NCBI GenBank assembly: GCA_017694275.1
Contig: JADINB010000057.1
Span: 1-9,272, forward strand
Reading direction: 5' to 3'
Length of the DNA: 9,272 nt
Source of the DNA: Candidatus Egerieousia excrementavium
GTDB taxonomy: Bacteria; Bacteroidota; Bacteroidia; Bacteroidales; UBA932
The notes under the pieces were generated by a model that was not told the origin of the DNA, did not search any database, and saw nothing but the letters and a program-made list of their open reading frames with translations. A program made the translations under genes and the position numbers. Positions 1-7,016 of the stretch are shown here, one piece after another (the first letter of the stretch is position 1; each line of letters begins with the position of its first letter).

Positions 1-130
1 TGCAGATTTTGATGATAAGTCCTGCGAATATGGATACCAGAAAGATGTGTTAGCGTATGTGGGTGTCTGCAAGGATTGGGGTGTTCCTTGCTTCATTGAA
101 CGCTCCCGTTCACGTAGAACAGCACCTTAA
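1..130 (+). pseudogene. TOTE conflict-system primase (AEP) domain remnant, 5' end outside window
   Basis: An open frame enters at base 2 and ends at TAA 128-130, giving 42 residues. It starts with A-D-F-D-D-K, which fits the acidic metal-binding motif of archaeo-eukaryotic primase domains. About 28 residues later it has W-G-V-P-C-F-I-E-R-S-R-S, which closely fits the E-R-S-R-S-G-x-G-A-H-x-W signature of the AEP domain in TOTE conflict proteins. After E-R-S-R-S (codons from 98) the match decays: the Gly and catalytic His positions read R-R-T-A-P and a stop follows. Reading on past the stop gives M-Y-F-A before a second stop at 143-145, weakly like the expected aromatic run. Intact family members continue for hundreds of residues, usually into a helicase. 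A remnant killed by mutation or a deletion junction fits best; a sequencing error is possible. The family is recalled from memory of its motifs, not from a search. Confidence 0.6.
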
Positions 131-257
131 ATGTACTTCGCATAATCCAATTCTTTTTGGTTACAAAATTAGTTATCAGCGAGTTGTGCATTGTTATGCA
201 GAATGTGGCAGAGAGTAGAAATAAACTCCAACGACCTATATACTTACCTCGTTATCG

Positions 258-299
258 GGTAATGAATAAGAAACCGTCCGCCCTCATTACCTTTTATTT
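258..299 (+). terminator. Probable rho-independent terminator upstream of the M16 gene
   Basis: A perfect 8-bp inverted repeat, GGTAATGA (258-265) and TCATTACC (284-291), encloses an 18-base loop and is followed at once by TTTTATTT (292-299). Stem plus T-run fits an intrinsic terminator for transcription arriving from the left. The stem has only four G-C pairs and the loop is long, so it is weaker than the one at 3625-3666. It would end transcription of whatever gene the primase remnant once belonged to. Confidence 0.5.
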
Positions 300-422
300 C
301 CTTGCACTTTTGCATCGGCGAGGCTTTCATCAAAAGTCCTCATAAGTCATTGAACACCAGTGTCGTCATCGTTATTTTCCTTCATTCGTTAGATTTTTCC
401 AGAGATATTATATATATTTTAT

Positions 423-430
423 TAAATTTG
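423..430 (+). promoter_or_regulatory. Bacteroidota -7 promoter element for the M16 peptidase gene
   Basis: TAAATTTG is a full match to the TAnnTTTG -7 consensus of the primary sigma factor in Bacteroidota. It lies 25 bases before the ATG at 456, implying a short leader of about 20 bases. No good TTG -33 element is visible at the usual 19-21 base spacing; only a T-rich stretch (394-397) is there. The context is AT-rich. Confidence 0.55.
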
Positions 431-455
431 CTCGGTTTTAAACATTTATTTCTAT

Positions 456-3380
456 ATGAAAAACAAACTGAAAATCATTAGAACCCTCTTTGCAGTTGCA
501 ATAACAGTGCCTTTTGTTGCAGCCTGCAGCAAGTATGACTACAAGACAGTGGAGGGAGACCCGATGAATACCAGAATCTATACTCTGGACAACGGGCTGA
601 AAGTATATCTGAGTGTCAACAAGGAGGAGCCCAGAATCCAGACCTATATCGCGGTCAGGGTGGGGGCAAAGAACGATCCGGCGGAGAATACCGGCCTTGC
701 ACACTATTTCGAACATCTGATGTTCAAGGGGACCGAACAGTTCGGCACGCAGAACTACGCTCTTGAAAAGCCTCTGCTCGATTCTATAGAGGCCAGATTC
801 GAATATTACGGCACGCTCGAAGACGAGGCTGAACGCAAGGAGGTTTATGCAGAGATAGACAGTCTCTCTTATGAGGCGTCAAAGATAGCCATCCCCAACG
901 AGTACGACAAGCTTATGGCGGCCATAGGTGCAAAGGGAACCAATGCCTATACAGGTTACGATATGACAGTCTACACAGAAGACATCCCTTCCAACCAGGT
1001 GGAGAACTGGGCCAGAATCCAGGCAGACCGTTTCAAGCATAATGTGATAAGAGGTTTCCATACAGAACTGGAGACAGTATACGAGGAAAAGAACATGTCT
1101 CTTACAAGCGACAGCAGAAAGGTGCTGGAGGCTGTGAGCAGCGAACTTTTCAAAAACCATCCTTACGGCACACAGACTGTTCTGGGAACTCAGGAGCATC
1201 TGAAAAACCCCTCAATCACAAAAATCAAGGAGTATTACAAGAAGTGGTATGTTCCAAACAACATGGCGGTATGCATGTCGGGAGATTTTGACCCTGATGC
1301 CGTAATTGCGACAATAGACAAGTATTTTGGAGACATGCTTCCCAACAATGACCTGCAGAGATTGCAGTACAAGCCGGAGCAGCCGATAGAGTCGCCTGTA
1401 GAGAGGGAGGTTTACGGTCTGGAGTCGGAATATGTAACCCTGGCATGGCGTTTCGAGGGCGCGAATTCGCCTCAGATGGATACTCTTGCCATTCTTTCCG
1501 ACATGCTTTACAACGGATATGCCGGTCTGGTAGACGTGAATCTGAATCAAAGCCAGAAAACATTGGGAGCCAGTGTGTTTCCGTACATGCAGGCAGATTA
1601 TACGCAGTTGATAGTTTCGGCAGATCCAAAGGAAGGGCAGACACTTGACCAGGTTAAGGAGCTGCTGCTGGAGCAGATAGACTTGCTTAAGAAAGGCGAG
1701 TTCGACGAGTCTCTGCTCCAGGCAACCATAAACAACTATAAAAAGAATGAAATGCGTGCTCTCGAGTCTAATGCGGCAAGGGCAAATGCCTTTGTAGAGG
1801 CGTTCATAGATGATATTCCATGGAATAGGGAGGTAGAAAGGCTCGACAGGCTTGCCGCTCTTACAAAAGACGATATAGTGAAGTTCGCGAATGCGCATCT
1901 GAACGATAATTATGTGATTGTAAAGAAACTCAAGGGTGAGGATACCTCTGTAAAGAAGATTGCAAAGCCGCAGATAACCCCCATCTTCACGAACAGAGAT
2001 ACCTCCAGTCTGTTCCTCAGACAGATTCAGGCTTCTGCCGTTAAGCCTATAGAGCCGGTATTCCTCGATTATGAGAAAGACCTGCAGAAACTGACCTCCG
2101 ACAAGGGGCTTGAGGTGCTCTACAGGCAGAACACCACAAACGGGCTCTTTACCCTTGTGTATGACTATGAGTTCGGCACAAACGACGATCCTATGCTGGA
2201 ACTTGCCGATTCATATTCATATTATCTGGGAACAAGCAAGTACAGCGCAGAGCAGATAAAGGCGAAACTTTATGACCTTGCCTGCAATGTAAGCATACGG
2301 ACCGGCAGCGACAATATCCGCGTAACCATTTCAGGTCTGAGCGAGAACATGGCCGAGGCTGCAAGGCTCTATGAGGAGATGGTTGCAGACTATCAGCCCG
2401 ATGAACAGGCTCTTGCAAACATGAAGTCAGACTACAAGAAGTCGCGTGCAAATGCAAAGCTGAACCAGGGCGCCAATTTCGGCATGCTTCAGTATTATCT
2501 CATGTACGGCGAAAAGAATCCTGCAAACACTACATTTTCAAATGCAGAACTCGACAGGGTTACATCAGAAGAACTGCTGGACAAAATCAGGATGCTGGGC
2601 GAGTATGACCATACTGTTCTTTATTATGGTCCTGAATCTGCCGGAGAACTGGTGGATTTCATAAACAGGGAGCACAAGGTCGCAGATTCTCTCAAGAATT
2701 TCCCGGACGGTAAAAAGTTCACGGCCCAGAGGGTAGAGGAGGACAGGGTCTATATTGCCCCTTACGATGCAAAGCAGATTTACATGTTCTCTTATTCAAG
2801 TACAGGTGAAACATACGACCTGGCAAAGACTCCGATCATAAGAATGTACAACGAATACTTCGGAGGTGGAATGAACAGCATTGTGTTCCAGGAGATGAGA
2901 GAGGCAAGAGGCCTTGCCTACTCGGCTCAGGCTGCCTATGGCCGTTCAGGCGATGAAAGGGATGATCCTTACGTATTCTACTCGTTCATTGCAACCCAGA
3001 ACGACAAGATGATGGATGCGGTAACCGCTTTCGACGAGATTATCAACAATATGCCGCAGTCAGAGGCTGCCTTTGGCATTGCAAAGGAGAATATCATTGC
3101 AACTATCCGCACCCAGAGAATAACAAAGATGGACATTCTGTGGAACTATATTGAAGCCCGCAAATTGGGCCTCAGCGAAGACAGCAGGAAAGTGATATTC
3201 GAGCAGGTTCAGAACCTTACTCTCGACGATGTGGTCAAATTCCAGCAGGATGTGATAAAGGACCGCAAATATTACATAGGTATATTGGGCGACGAAAAGG
3301 AACTTGACATGAAGAGGCTCGGCGACGGCTCGTACGGCAAGGTCATAAGGCTTTCTACCGAAGATATTTTTGGTTACTAA
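456..3380 (+). CDS. M16 family zinc metallopeptidase, two-domain, predicted lipoprotein
   Basis: This 974-residue protein is a predicted envelope peptidase of the pitrilysin/insulinase (M16) clan. The N-terminus has basic residues, a hydrophobic stretch and a lipobox (V-A-A-C) with Cys24 as the lipidated residue. No acidic run follows Cys24, so periplasmic retention is more likely than surface export (inference). The inverted zinc motif H-Y-F-E-H gives ligands His83 and His87 and catalytic Glu86; the distal ligand is probably Glu210 or Glu211 in the V-Y-E-E-K-N segment. An extra helical stretch at about 105-150 separates them more widely than in short M16 enzymes. The C-terminal half has the inactive-domain pattern G-G-G-M-N-S...E-M-R-E-A-R-G-L-A-Y, so both halves of the clamshell are present and the length is normal. 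The substrate is unknown. The ATG at 456 is chosen because it precedes the signal peptide and follows a promoter. It appears to be transcribed alone. Confidence 0.93.
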   Translation: MKNKLKIIRTLFAVAITVPFVAACSKYDYKTVEGDPMNTRIYTLDNGLKVYLSVNKEEPRIQTYIAVRVGAKNDPAENTGLAHYFEHLMFKGTEQFGTQNYALEKPLLDSIEARFEYYGTLEDEAERKEVYAEIDSLSYEASKIAIPNEYDKLMAAIGAKGTNAYTGYDMTVYTEDIPSNQVENWARIQADRFKHNVIRGFHTELETVYEEKNMSLTSDSRKVLEAVSSELFKNHPYGTQTVLGTQEHLKNPSITKIKEYYKKWYVPNNMAVCMSGDFDPDAVIATIDKYFGDMLPNNDLQRLQYKPEQPIESPVEREVYGLESEYVTLAWRFEGANSPQMDTLAILSDMLYNGYAGLVDVNLNQSQKTLGASVFPYMQADYTQLIVSADPKEGQTLDQVKELLLEQIDLLKKGEFDESLLQATINNYKKNEMRALESNAARANAFVEAFIDDIPWNREVERLDRLAALTKDDIVKFANAHLNDNYVIVKKLKGEDTSVKKIAKPQITPIFTNRDTSSLFLRQIQASAVKPIEPVFLDYEKDLQKLTSDKGLEVLYRQNTTNGLFTLVYDYEFGTNDDPMLELADSYSYYLGTSKYSAEQIKAKLYDLACNVSIRTGSDNIRVTISGLSENMAEAARLYEEMVADYQPDEQALANMKSDYKKSRANAKLNQGANFGMLQYYLMYGEKNPANTTFSNAELDRVTSEELLDKIRMLGEYDHTVLYYGPESAGELVDFINREHKVADSLKNFPDGKKFTAQRVEEDRVYIAPYDAKQIYMFSYSSTGETYDLAKTPIIRMYNEYFGGGMNSIVFQEMREARGLAYSAQAAYGRSGDERDDPYVFYSFIATQNDKMMDAVTAFDEIINNMPQSEAAFGIAKENIIATIRTQRITKMDILWNYIEARKLGLSEDSRKVIFEQVQNLTLDDVVKFQQDVIKDRKYYIGILGDEKELDMKRLGDGSYGKVIRLSTEDIFGY

Positions 3381-3400
3381 GACACTTAGTATTATATTTG
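3369..3400 (+). promoter_or_regulatory. Bacteroidota promoter for the ferredoxin gene, overlapping the M16 stop
   Basis: TATATTTG (3393-3400) matches the TAnnTTTG -7 consensus exactly. TTTG at 3369-3372 lies 20 bases upstream, a correct spacing for the -33 element. The -33 part sits within the last codons of the M16 gene (stop 3378-3380), so the ferredoxin has its own promoter despite the short gap. A second -7-like match, TATTTTTG at 3365-3372, coincides with the -33 box and would give a longer leader. The predicted leader to the ATG at 3436 is about 30 bases and A-rich. Confidence 0.65.
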
Positions 3401-3435
3401 CATGTTTTTTAACAATAACAATAAACACAAAAATT

Positions 3436-3603
3436 ATGGCTTACAAAATTACTGAAGATTGCGCAGCATGCGGAACTTGCGCAGGTGAATGCCCTGTAGG
3501 TGCCATTTCTGCAGGCGATATCTATAAGATAGATCCCAACATGTGCACAGATTGCGGCACATGCGCAGATGCTTGTCCTGTAGGTGCTATAGTACAGGCT
3601 TAA
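3436..3603 (+). CDS. 2[4Fe-4S] ferredoxin, bacterial (clostridial) type
   Basis: This 55-residue cytoplasmic electron carrier has two complete cluster motifs, C-A-A-C-G-T-C-A-G-E-C-P (Cys9, 12, 15, 19) and C-T-D-C-G-T-C-A-D-A-C-P (Cys37, 40, 43, 47). In the 2[4Fe-4S] fold each cluster takes three cysteines from one motif and the last cysteine from the other. The two halves are an evident internal duplication, both ending C-P-V-G-A-I. Length and lack of extensions are typical. Known roles of such proteins are accepting electrons from pyruvate:ferredoxin oxidoreductase and related enzymes and donating to hydrogenases or Rnf; the partner here cannot be told from context. The frame is open further up to a TTG at 3370, but ATG 3436 is the start because it begins the canonical M-A-Y-K-I sequence and lies downstream of the promoter. 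It is a single-gene unit with its own promoter and terminator. Confidence 0.95.
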   Translation: MAYKITEDCAACGTCAGECPVGAISAGDIYKIDPNMCTDCGTCADACPVGAIVQA

Positions 3604-3624
3604 TGCAAGGATTGAAGATTTTTA

Positions 3625-3666
3625 GGGGGTAGCCGATTTTTAGCCGGTTATCCCCTTTTTTATTTT
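3625..3666 (+). terminator. Strong rho-independent terminator after the ferredoxin gene
   Basis: GGGGGTAGCCG (3625-3635) pairs with CGGTTATCCCC (3645-3655) over 11 positions, including two G-U pairs, around a 9-base loop. It is followed by six T, an A and four T (3656-3666). This is a textbook intrinsic terminator 21 bases after the ferredoxin stop. It isolates the ferredoxin unit from secA, whose own promoter begins just beyond the T-run. Confidence 0.9.
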
Positions 3667-3676
3667 CAATAATGAC

Positions 3677-3684
3677 TATCTTTG
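3677..3684 (+). promoter_or_regulatory. Bacteroidota -7 promoter element for the secA-lpd-bactofilin unit
   Basis: TATCTTTG matches the TAnnTTTG consensus exactly and lies 48 bases before the SecA start, giving a leader of roughly 40 bases. No TTG -33 box is visible at the right spacing; the T-run of the preceding terminator (3656-3661) occupies that place. Being the only element between a strong terminator and secA, it probably drives the three downstream genes. Confidence 0.6.
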
Positions 3685-3732
3685 CAGACTGTAAGAATTC
3701 TTTAAAGTGTAAACATATAGAAAATCTATAAG

Positions 3733-6700
3733 ATGTCGTTTTCAAGTCTGATAAAAAAAATGTTCGGTTCAAAGGCCGACAGAGATTTAAAAGAACTTAA
3801 ACCTATACTTGACAAAATTTTAGAGTCCTACAGGAAAATTGACACACTTTCCGATGACCAGTTAAGGGCAGAGAGCGCCCGTATAAAGGGGGTCATAAGC
3901 GATTATATCGCCGAAGACCAGGCGCGGAAAAAAGAGTTGCGCGGCAAACTTGAAGATCTGGAAATATCCCCCGATGAAAAGGAGAGGCTTGCCACCGAAG
4001 TGGACAAACTTACCAAGAAGGTAGATTCCAGAATAGAGGAGGTGCTTATGCAGGTGCTTCCAGATGCGTTTGCGGTCATGAAGTCAACTGCGCGCAGATT
4101 CAAGGAGAACCCCACGATAACCGTAAGTGCAACCGATTACGACCGTGAGCTGGCGGCATCGCACGACTTTGTGGAAATAGTCGGTGACAAGGCTGTGTGG
4201 AAGAACAGCTGGATGGCCGGCGGAAACAGAATCACATGGGACATGGTCCATTATGACGTGCAGCTTATAGGCGGTATCGTGCTGCATCAGGGAAAAATTG
4301 CCGAAATGGCGACCGGCGAGGGAAAAACCCTTGTGGCGACCCTGCCCGTATTCCTCAATGCGCTTGCCGGCAAAGGCGTGCATGTGGTTACGGTCAACGA
4401 TTACCTTTCAAAACGTGACTCGGAGTGGATGGGGCCTCTATACCAGTTCCACGGGCTGAAGGTAGACTGCATAGACAAGCATCAGCCAAACTCAGAAGGG
4501 AGGAAGGCCGCCTACAGGGCAGACATTACTTTTGGTACGAACAACGAGTTCGGTTTCGACTATCTTAGAGACAACATGGCCATAGACATAGAGGATCTGG
4601 TGCAGAAAAAACACCATTATGCGATTGTCGACGAGGTGGACTCTGTCCTGATAGACGATGCAAGGACGCCTCTTATAATTTCCGGACCGGTGCCTAAGGG
4701 AGACGACCAGCAGTTTGTGGAGTACAAGCCATACATAGAGAAACTTTACAATCTGCAGCGTTCCGATGTGACAAGGCTGCTGAACGAGGCAAAGTCGCTT
4801 ATAGCCGCAGGAGATATGAAAGAGGGTGGAAAAATCCTTCTCAGGGCGCACAAGGGGCTTCCCAGATATAATCCGCTTATAAAATTCCTGAGCGAACCAG
4901 GCATGAAGCAGTTGTTGCAGGATACCGAAAACTTCTACATGCAGGACAACAACAAACACATGCACGTTGTGACAGACGATCTCTATTTTGTCATAGACGA
5001 AAAGCAAAAGAGCGTGGAGCTTACAGACAAGGGGCATGAGCAGCTTGCCAGGAATCTGAGCGACAGCAAATTTTTCATACTGCCAGATGTGGGCAGCGAA
5101 ATATCCGAACTTGAAAAGTCGGAGCTGCCTCCTGAGGAAAAGCAGCACAGGAAAGACGAACTGCTTTCAGAGTATGCGCTCAAGGCAGAAAGAGTCCATA
5201 CGGTAAATCAGCTGCTCAAGGCATACACCATGTTTGAAAAGGATGTGGAATATGTGACTATCGACAATAAAATCAAGATAGTTGATGAGCAGACCGGACG
5301 TATCCTTGAAGGCAGAAGATATTCCGACGGCCTGCATCAGGCAATCGAGGCCAAGGAGAATGTGAAGGTTGAGGCGGCTACCCAGACCTTTGCAACAATC
5401 ACCCTGCAAAATTATTTCAGAATGTATCACAAACTCGCCGGCATGACAGGTACCGCAATTACCGAGGCGGGCGAGTTCTGGACGATATACAAGCTCGACG
5501 TGGTGACAATCCCTACCAACAGACCCGTTATAAGGATTGACAACGATGACCTCATATACCGTACGAAAAAGGAGAAGTATAATGCTGTCATAGAAGAGAT
5601 AGTTGCGCTCAGGAATGCAGGCAGGCCGGTGCTTGTAGGTACGACCTCGGTCGAGATTTCAGAACTGCTCAGCAGGATGCTGAAACTGCGCGGCATAAAG
5701 CACAATGTGCTGAATGCAAAGCAACATGCCAAAGAGGCCGAGATTGTGGCCGAAGCCGGAAGGGCGGGTGCAGTTACGATTGCAACCAACATGGCCGGCC
5801 GTGGTACCGATATCAAACTGGGAGAGGGCGTAAAGGAGGCCGGCGGGCTTGCCATCATAGGTACGGCAAGACATGACAGCCGCCGCGTGGACCGCCAGCT
5901 GCGCGGACGTGCCGGCCGTCAGGGAGATCCAGGCTCATCTACGTTCTACATCTCTCTTGAAGACGATCTGATGCGTCTGTTCGGTGCAGACAGGATTGCG
6001 AAGGTGGTAGACAGGATGGGTGGCATGAAGGAGGGCGAGGCCATCCAGCACCACATGCTCTCCAATGCGGTGGAAAGGGCGCAGCGCAAGGTGGAGGAGA
6101 ACAACTTTGGCATAAGGAAGAGGCTTCTCGAGTACGACGACGTAATGAACTCGCAGCGCGAGGTAATCTACAGCAGAAGGCGGAATGCTCTCTACGGCGA
6201 GAGAATAGATGTTGACATGAAGAACATGATTGCAGATTTTGCCGAGAATTTCGTTGAGGTCTACGGCAATGACTATGCATCATTCTCTTATGAACTGATG
6301 AGGCAGCTTACGATGGCTCCTATTGCAGAAGAGGCTGCTTTCAGGAATCTCTCAAAGGCAGAGCTTGCATCAAGGCTTGAAGATGAGATAAAGGCCCTTA
6401 TCGCCCGCAGGGGAGAGGCAATCATTTCTCAGGCCATGCCGCTCATAAAGCAGATATATGAAACACAAAGCGCAAGATATCAAAATATTGCATTTCCTGT
6501 CATAGATGGTATAAAGGGCATAAACCTGATAGTGAATCTTAAGAAGGCATACGACAGCCAGGGGAAGGAGATAAACAGGGCGGTTGCCAAATCGGTGACA
6601 CTTACAATGATAGACGAGCAGTGGAAAGAGCATCTGCGTGAAATGGATGATTTGAAGCAATCTGTGCAGAATGCCACATACGAGCAGAAAGACCCGCTAC

Positions 6701-7011
6701 TTATCTACAAGTTTGAAAGTTTCAACCTTTTCAAGTCTGTACTTGAGAAGATCAGCAGAGATGTCATAGCCTTTATGGTAAGGGCACAGCTGCCGGTAAG
6801 ACAGAACGGCAACGAGCCCATAAAGGAGCAGGCAGAGAGGCGCCGTACCGATATGAGCAGAATGCGTACCGGGCGCAGCGACCTTGCCACCAATGCGGGC
6901 GAACCCAAGTCGAACGCTCCCGTAAGAGTAGAAAAGAAGGTCGGTAGAAACGACCCTTGCCCGTGCGGAAGCGGAAAGAAGTACAAGAATTGTCACGGTA
7001 AAGACCTTTAG
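3733..7011 (+). CDS. secA: Preprotein translocase ATPase SecA
   Basis: SecA is the ATP-driven motor that pushes unfolded precursor proteins through the SecYEG channel of the inner membrane. The 1,092-residue product has the full set of family motifs: Walker A G-E-G-K-T (195-199), Walker B D-E-V-D (300-303) followed by L-I-D-D-A-R-T-P-L-I-I-S-G, the second nucleotide-binding domain with M-A-G-R-G-T-D (687-693) and Q-L-R-G-R-A-G-R-Q-G-D (722-732), and the C-terminal zinc-binding tail with Cys1076, Cys1078, Cys1087 and His1088, which in E. coli contacts SecB and ribosomes. The Walker A motif lies about 90 residues later than in E. coli because of a charged coiled-coil insertion at about 45-110, and a further insertion lies within the first nucleotide-binding domain (about 330-470). 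Both are usual for Bacteroidota SecA. ATG 3733 begins the conserved N-terminus. It is the first gene of a probable three-gene unit, with lpd starting 5 bases after its stop. Confidence 0.98.
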   Translation: MSFSSLIKKMFGSKADRDLKELKPILDKILESYRKIDTLSDDQLRAESARIKGVISDYIAEDQARKKELRGKLEDLEISPDEKERLATEVDKLTKKVDSRIEEVLMQVLPDAFAVMKSTARRFKENPTITVSATDYDRELAASHDFVEIVGDKAVWKNSWMAGGNRITWDMVHYDVQLIGGIVLHQGKIAEMATGEGKTLVATLPVFLNALAGKGVHVVTVNDYLSKRDSEWMGPLYQFHGLKVDCIDKHQPNSEGRKAAYRADITFGTNNEFGFDYLRDNMAIDIEDLVQKKHHYAIVDEVDSVLIDDARTPLIISGPVPKGDDQQFVEYKPYIEKLYNLQRSDVTRLLNEAKSLIAAGDMKEGGKILLRAHKGLPRYNPLIKFLSEPGMKQLLQDTENFYMQDNNKHMHVVTDDLYFVIDEKQKSVELTDKGHEQLARNLSDSKFFILPDVGSEISELEKSELPPEEKQHRKDELLSEYALKAERVHTVNQLLKAYTMFEKDVEYVTIDNKIKIVDEQTGRILEGRRYSDGLHQAIEAKENVKVEAATQTFATITLQNYFRMYHKLAGMTGTAITEAGEFWTIYKLDVVTIPTNRPVIRIDNDDLIYRTKKEKYNAVIEEIVALRNAGRPVLVGTTSVEISELLSRMLKLRGIKHNVLNAKQHAKEAEIVAEAGRAGAVTIATNMAGRGTDIKLGEGVKEAGGLAIIGTARHDSRRVDRQLRGRAGRQGDPGSSTFYISLEDDLMRLFGADRIAKVVDRMGGMKEGEAIQHHMLSNAVERAQRKVEENNFGIRKRLLEYDDVMNSQREVIYSRRRNALYGERIDVDMKNMIADFAENFVEVYGNDYASFSYELMRQLTMAPIAEEAAFRNLSKAELASRLEDEIKALIARRGEAIISQAMPLIKQIYETQSARYQNIAFPVIDGIKGINLIVNLKKAYDSQGKEINRAVAKSVTLTMIDEQWKEHLREMDDLKQSVQNATYEQKDPLLIYKFESFNLFKSVLEKISRDVIAFMVRAQLPVRQNGNEPIKEQAERRRTDMSRMRTGRSDLATNAGEPKSNAPVRVEKKVGRNDPCPCGSGKKYKNCHGKDL

Positions 7012-7016
7012 CATAT

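Larger units (their letters stand above)
131..455. other. Intergenic region, AT-rich, no supported gene
   Basis: These 325 bases lie between the primase remnant and the M16 peptidase. A 62-codon frame (157-345, +) opens with a TTG-type start at best, resembles no family I know and runs straight through a terminator-like hairpin, so I do not call it. The - strand has only very short frames. What can be supported is the hairpin at 258-299 and a Bacteroidota -7 element at 423-430, each listed separately. The sequence becomes markedly AT-rich from about 390 on, as expected for a promoter. Part of the region could be eroded sequence of the upstream remnant, but I could not recover further primase or helicase motifs in any + frame. 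Confidence 0.6.

Noticed and set aside
154..164. TTTTTGGTTAC, an 11-base sequence repeated at 3367-3377
   Set aside because: It falls in a -33 region at the second copy, but the first copy has no TAnnTTTG element at the right distance. Two copies of an AT-rich 11-mer are weak evidence for a shared element.
157..345. 62-codon + strand frame upstream of the M16 gene
   Set aside because: It has no family resemblance, no ATG near its 5' end, and it runs through the terminator-like hairpin at 258-299. It is probably chance.
300..400. Very short overlapping - strand frames (9 to 18 codons) reminiscent of a translationally coupled pair
   Set aside because: They are too short, lack any recognisable motif and have no promoter that I could find on that strand.
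1212..1898. Long - strand open frame (228 codons) opposite the M16 gene
   Set aside because: It is a shadow of the peptidase coding strand; the + strand protein is conserved throughout this interval and the - strand product resembles nothing.
3716..3730. Small hairpin TATAG-AAAAT-CTATA just before the SecA start
   Set aside because: The stem is only five pairs, four of them A-T, in an AT-rich leader; this is expected by chance and is too weak for a regulatory claim.
4492..5148. Long - strand open frame (218 codons) opposite secA
   Set aside because: It lies entirely within conserved SecA coding sequence and its translation has no recognisable domain.
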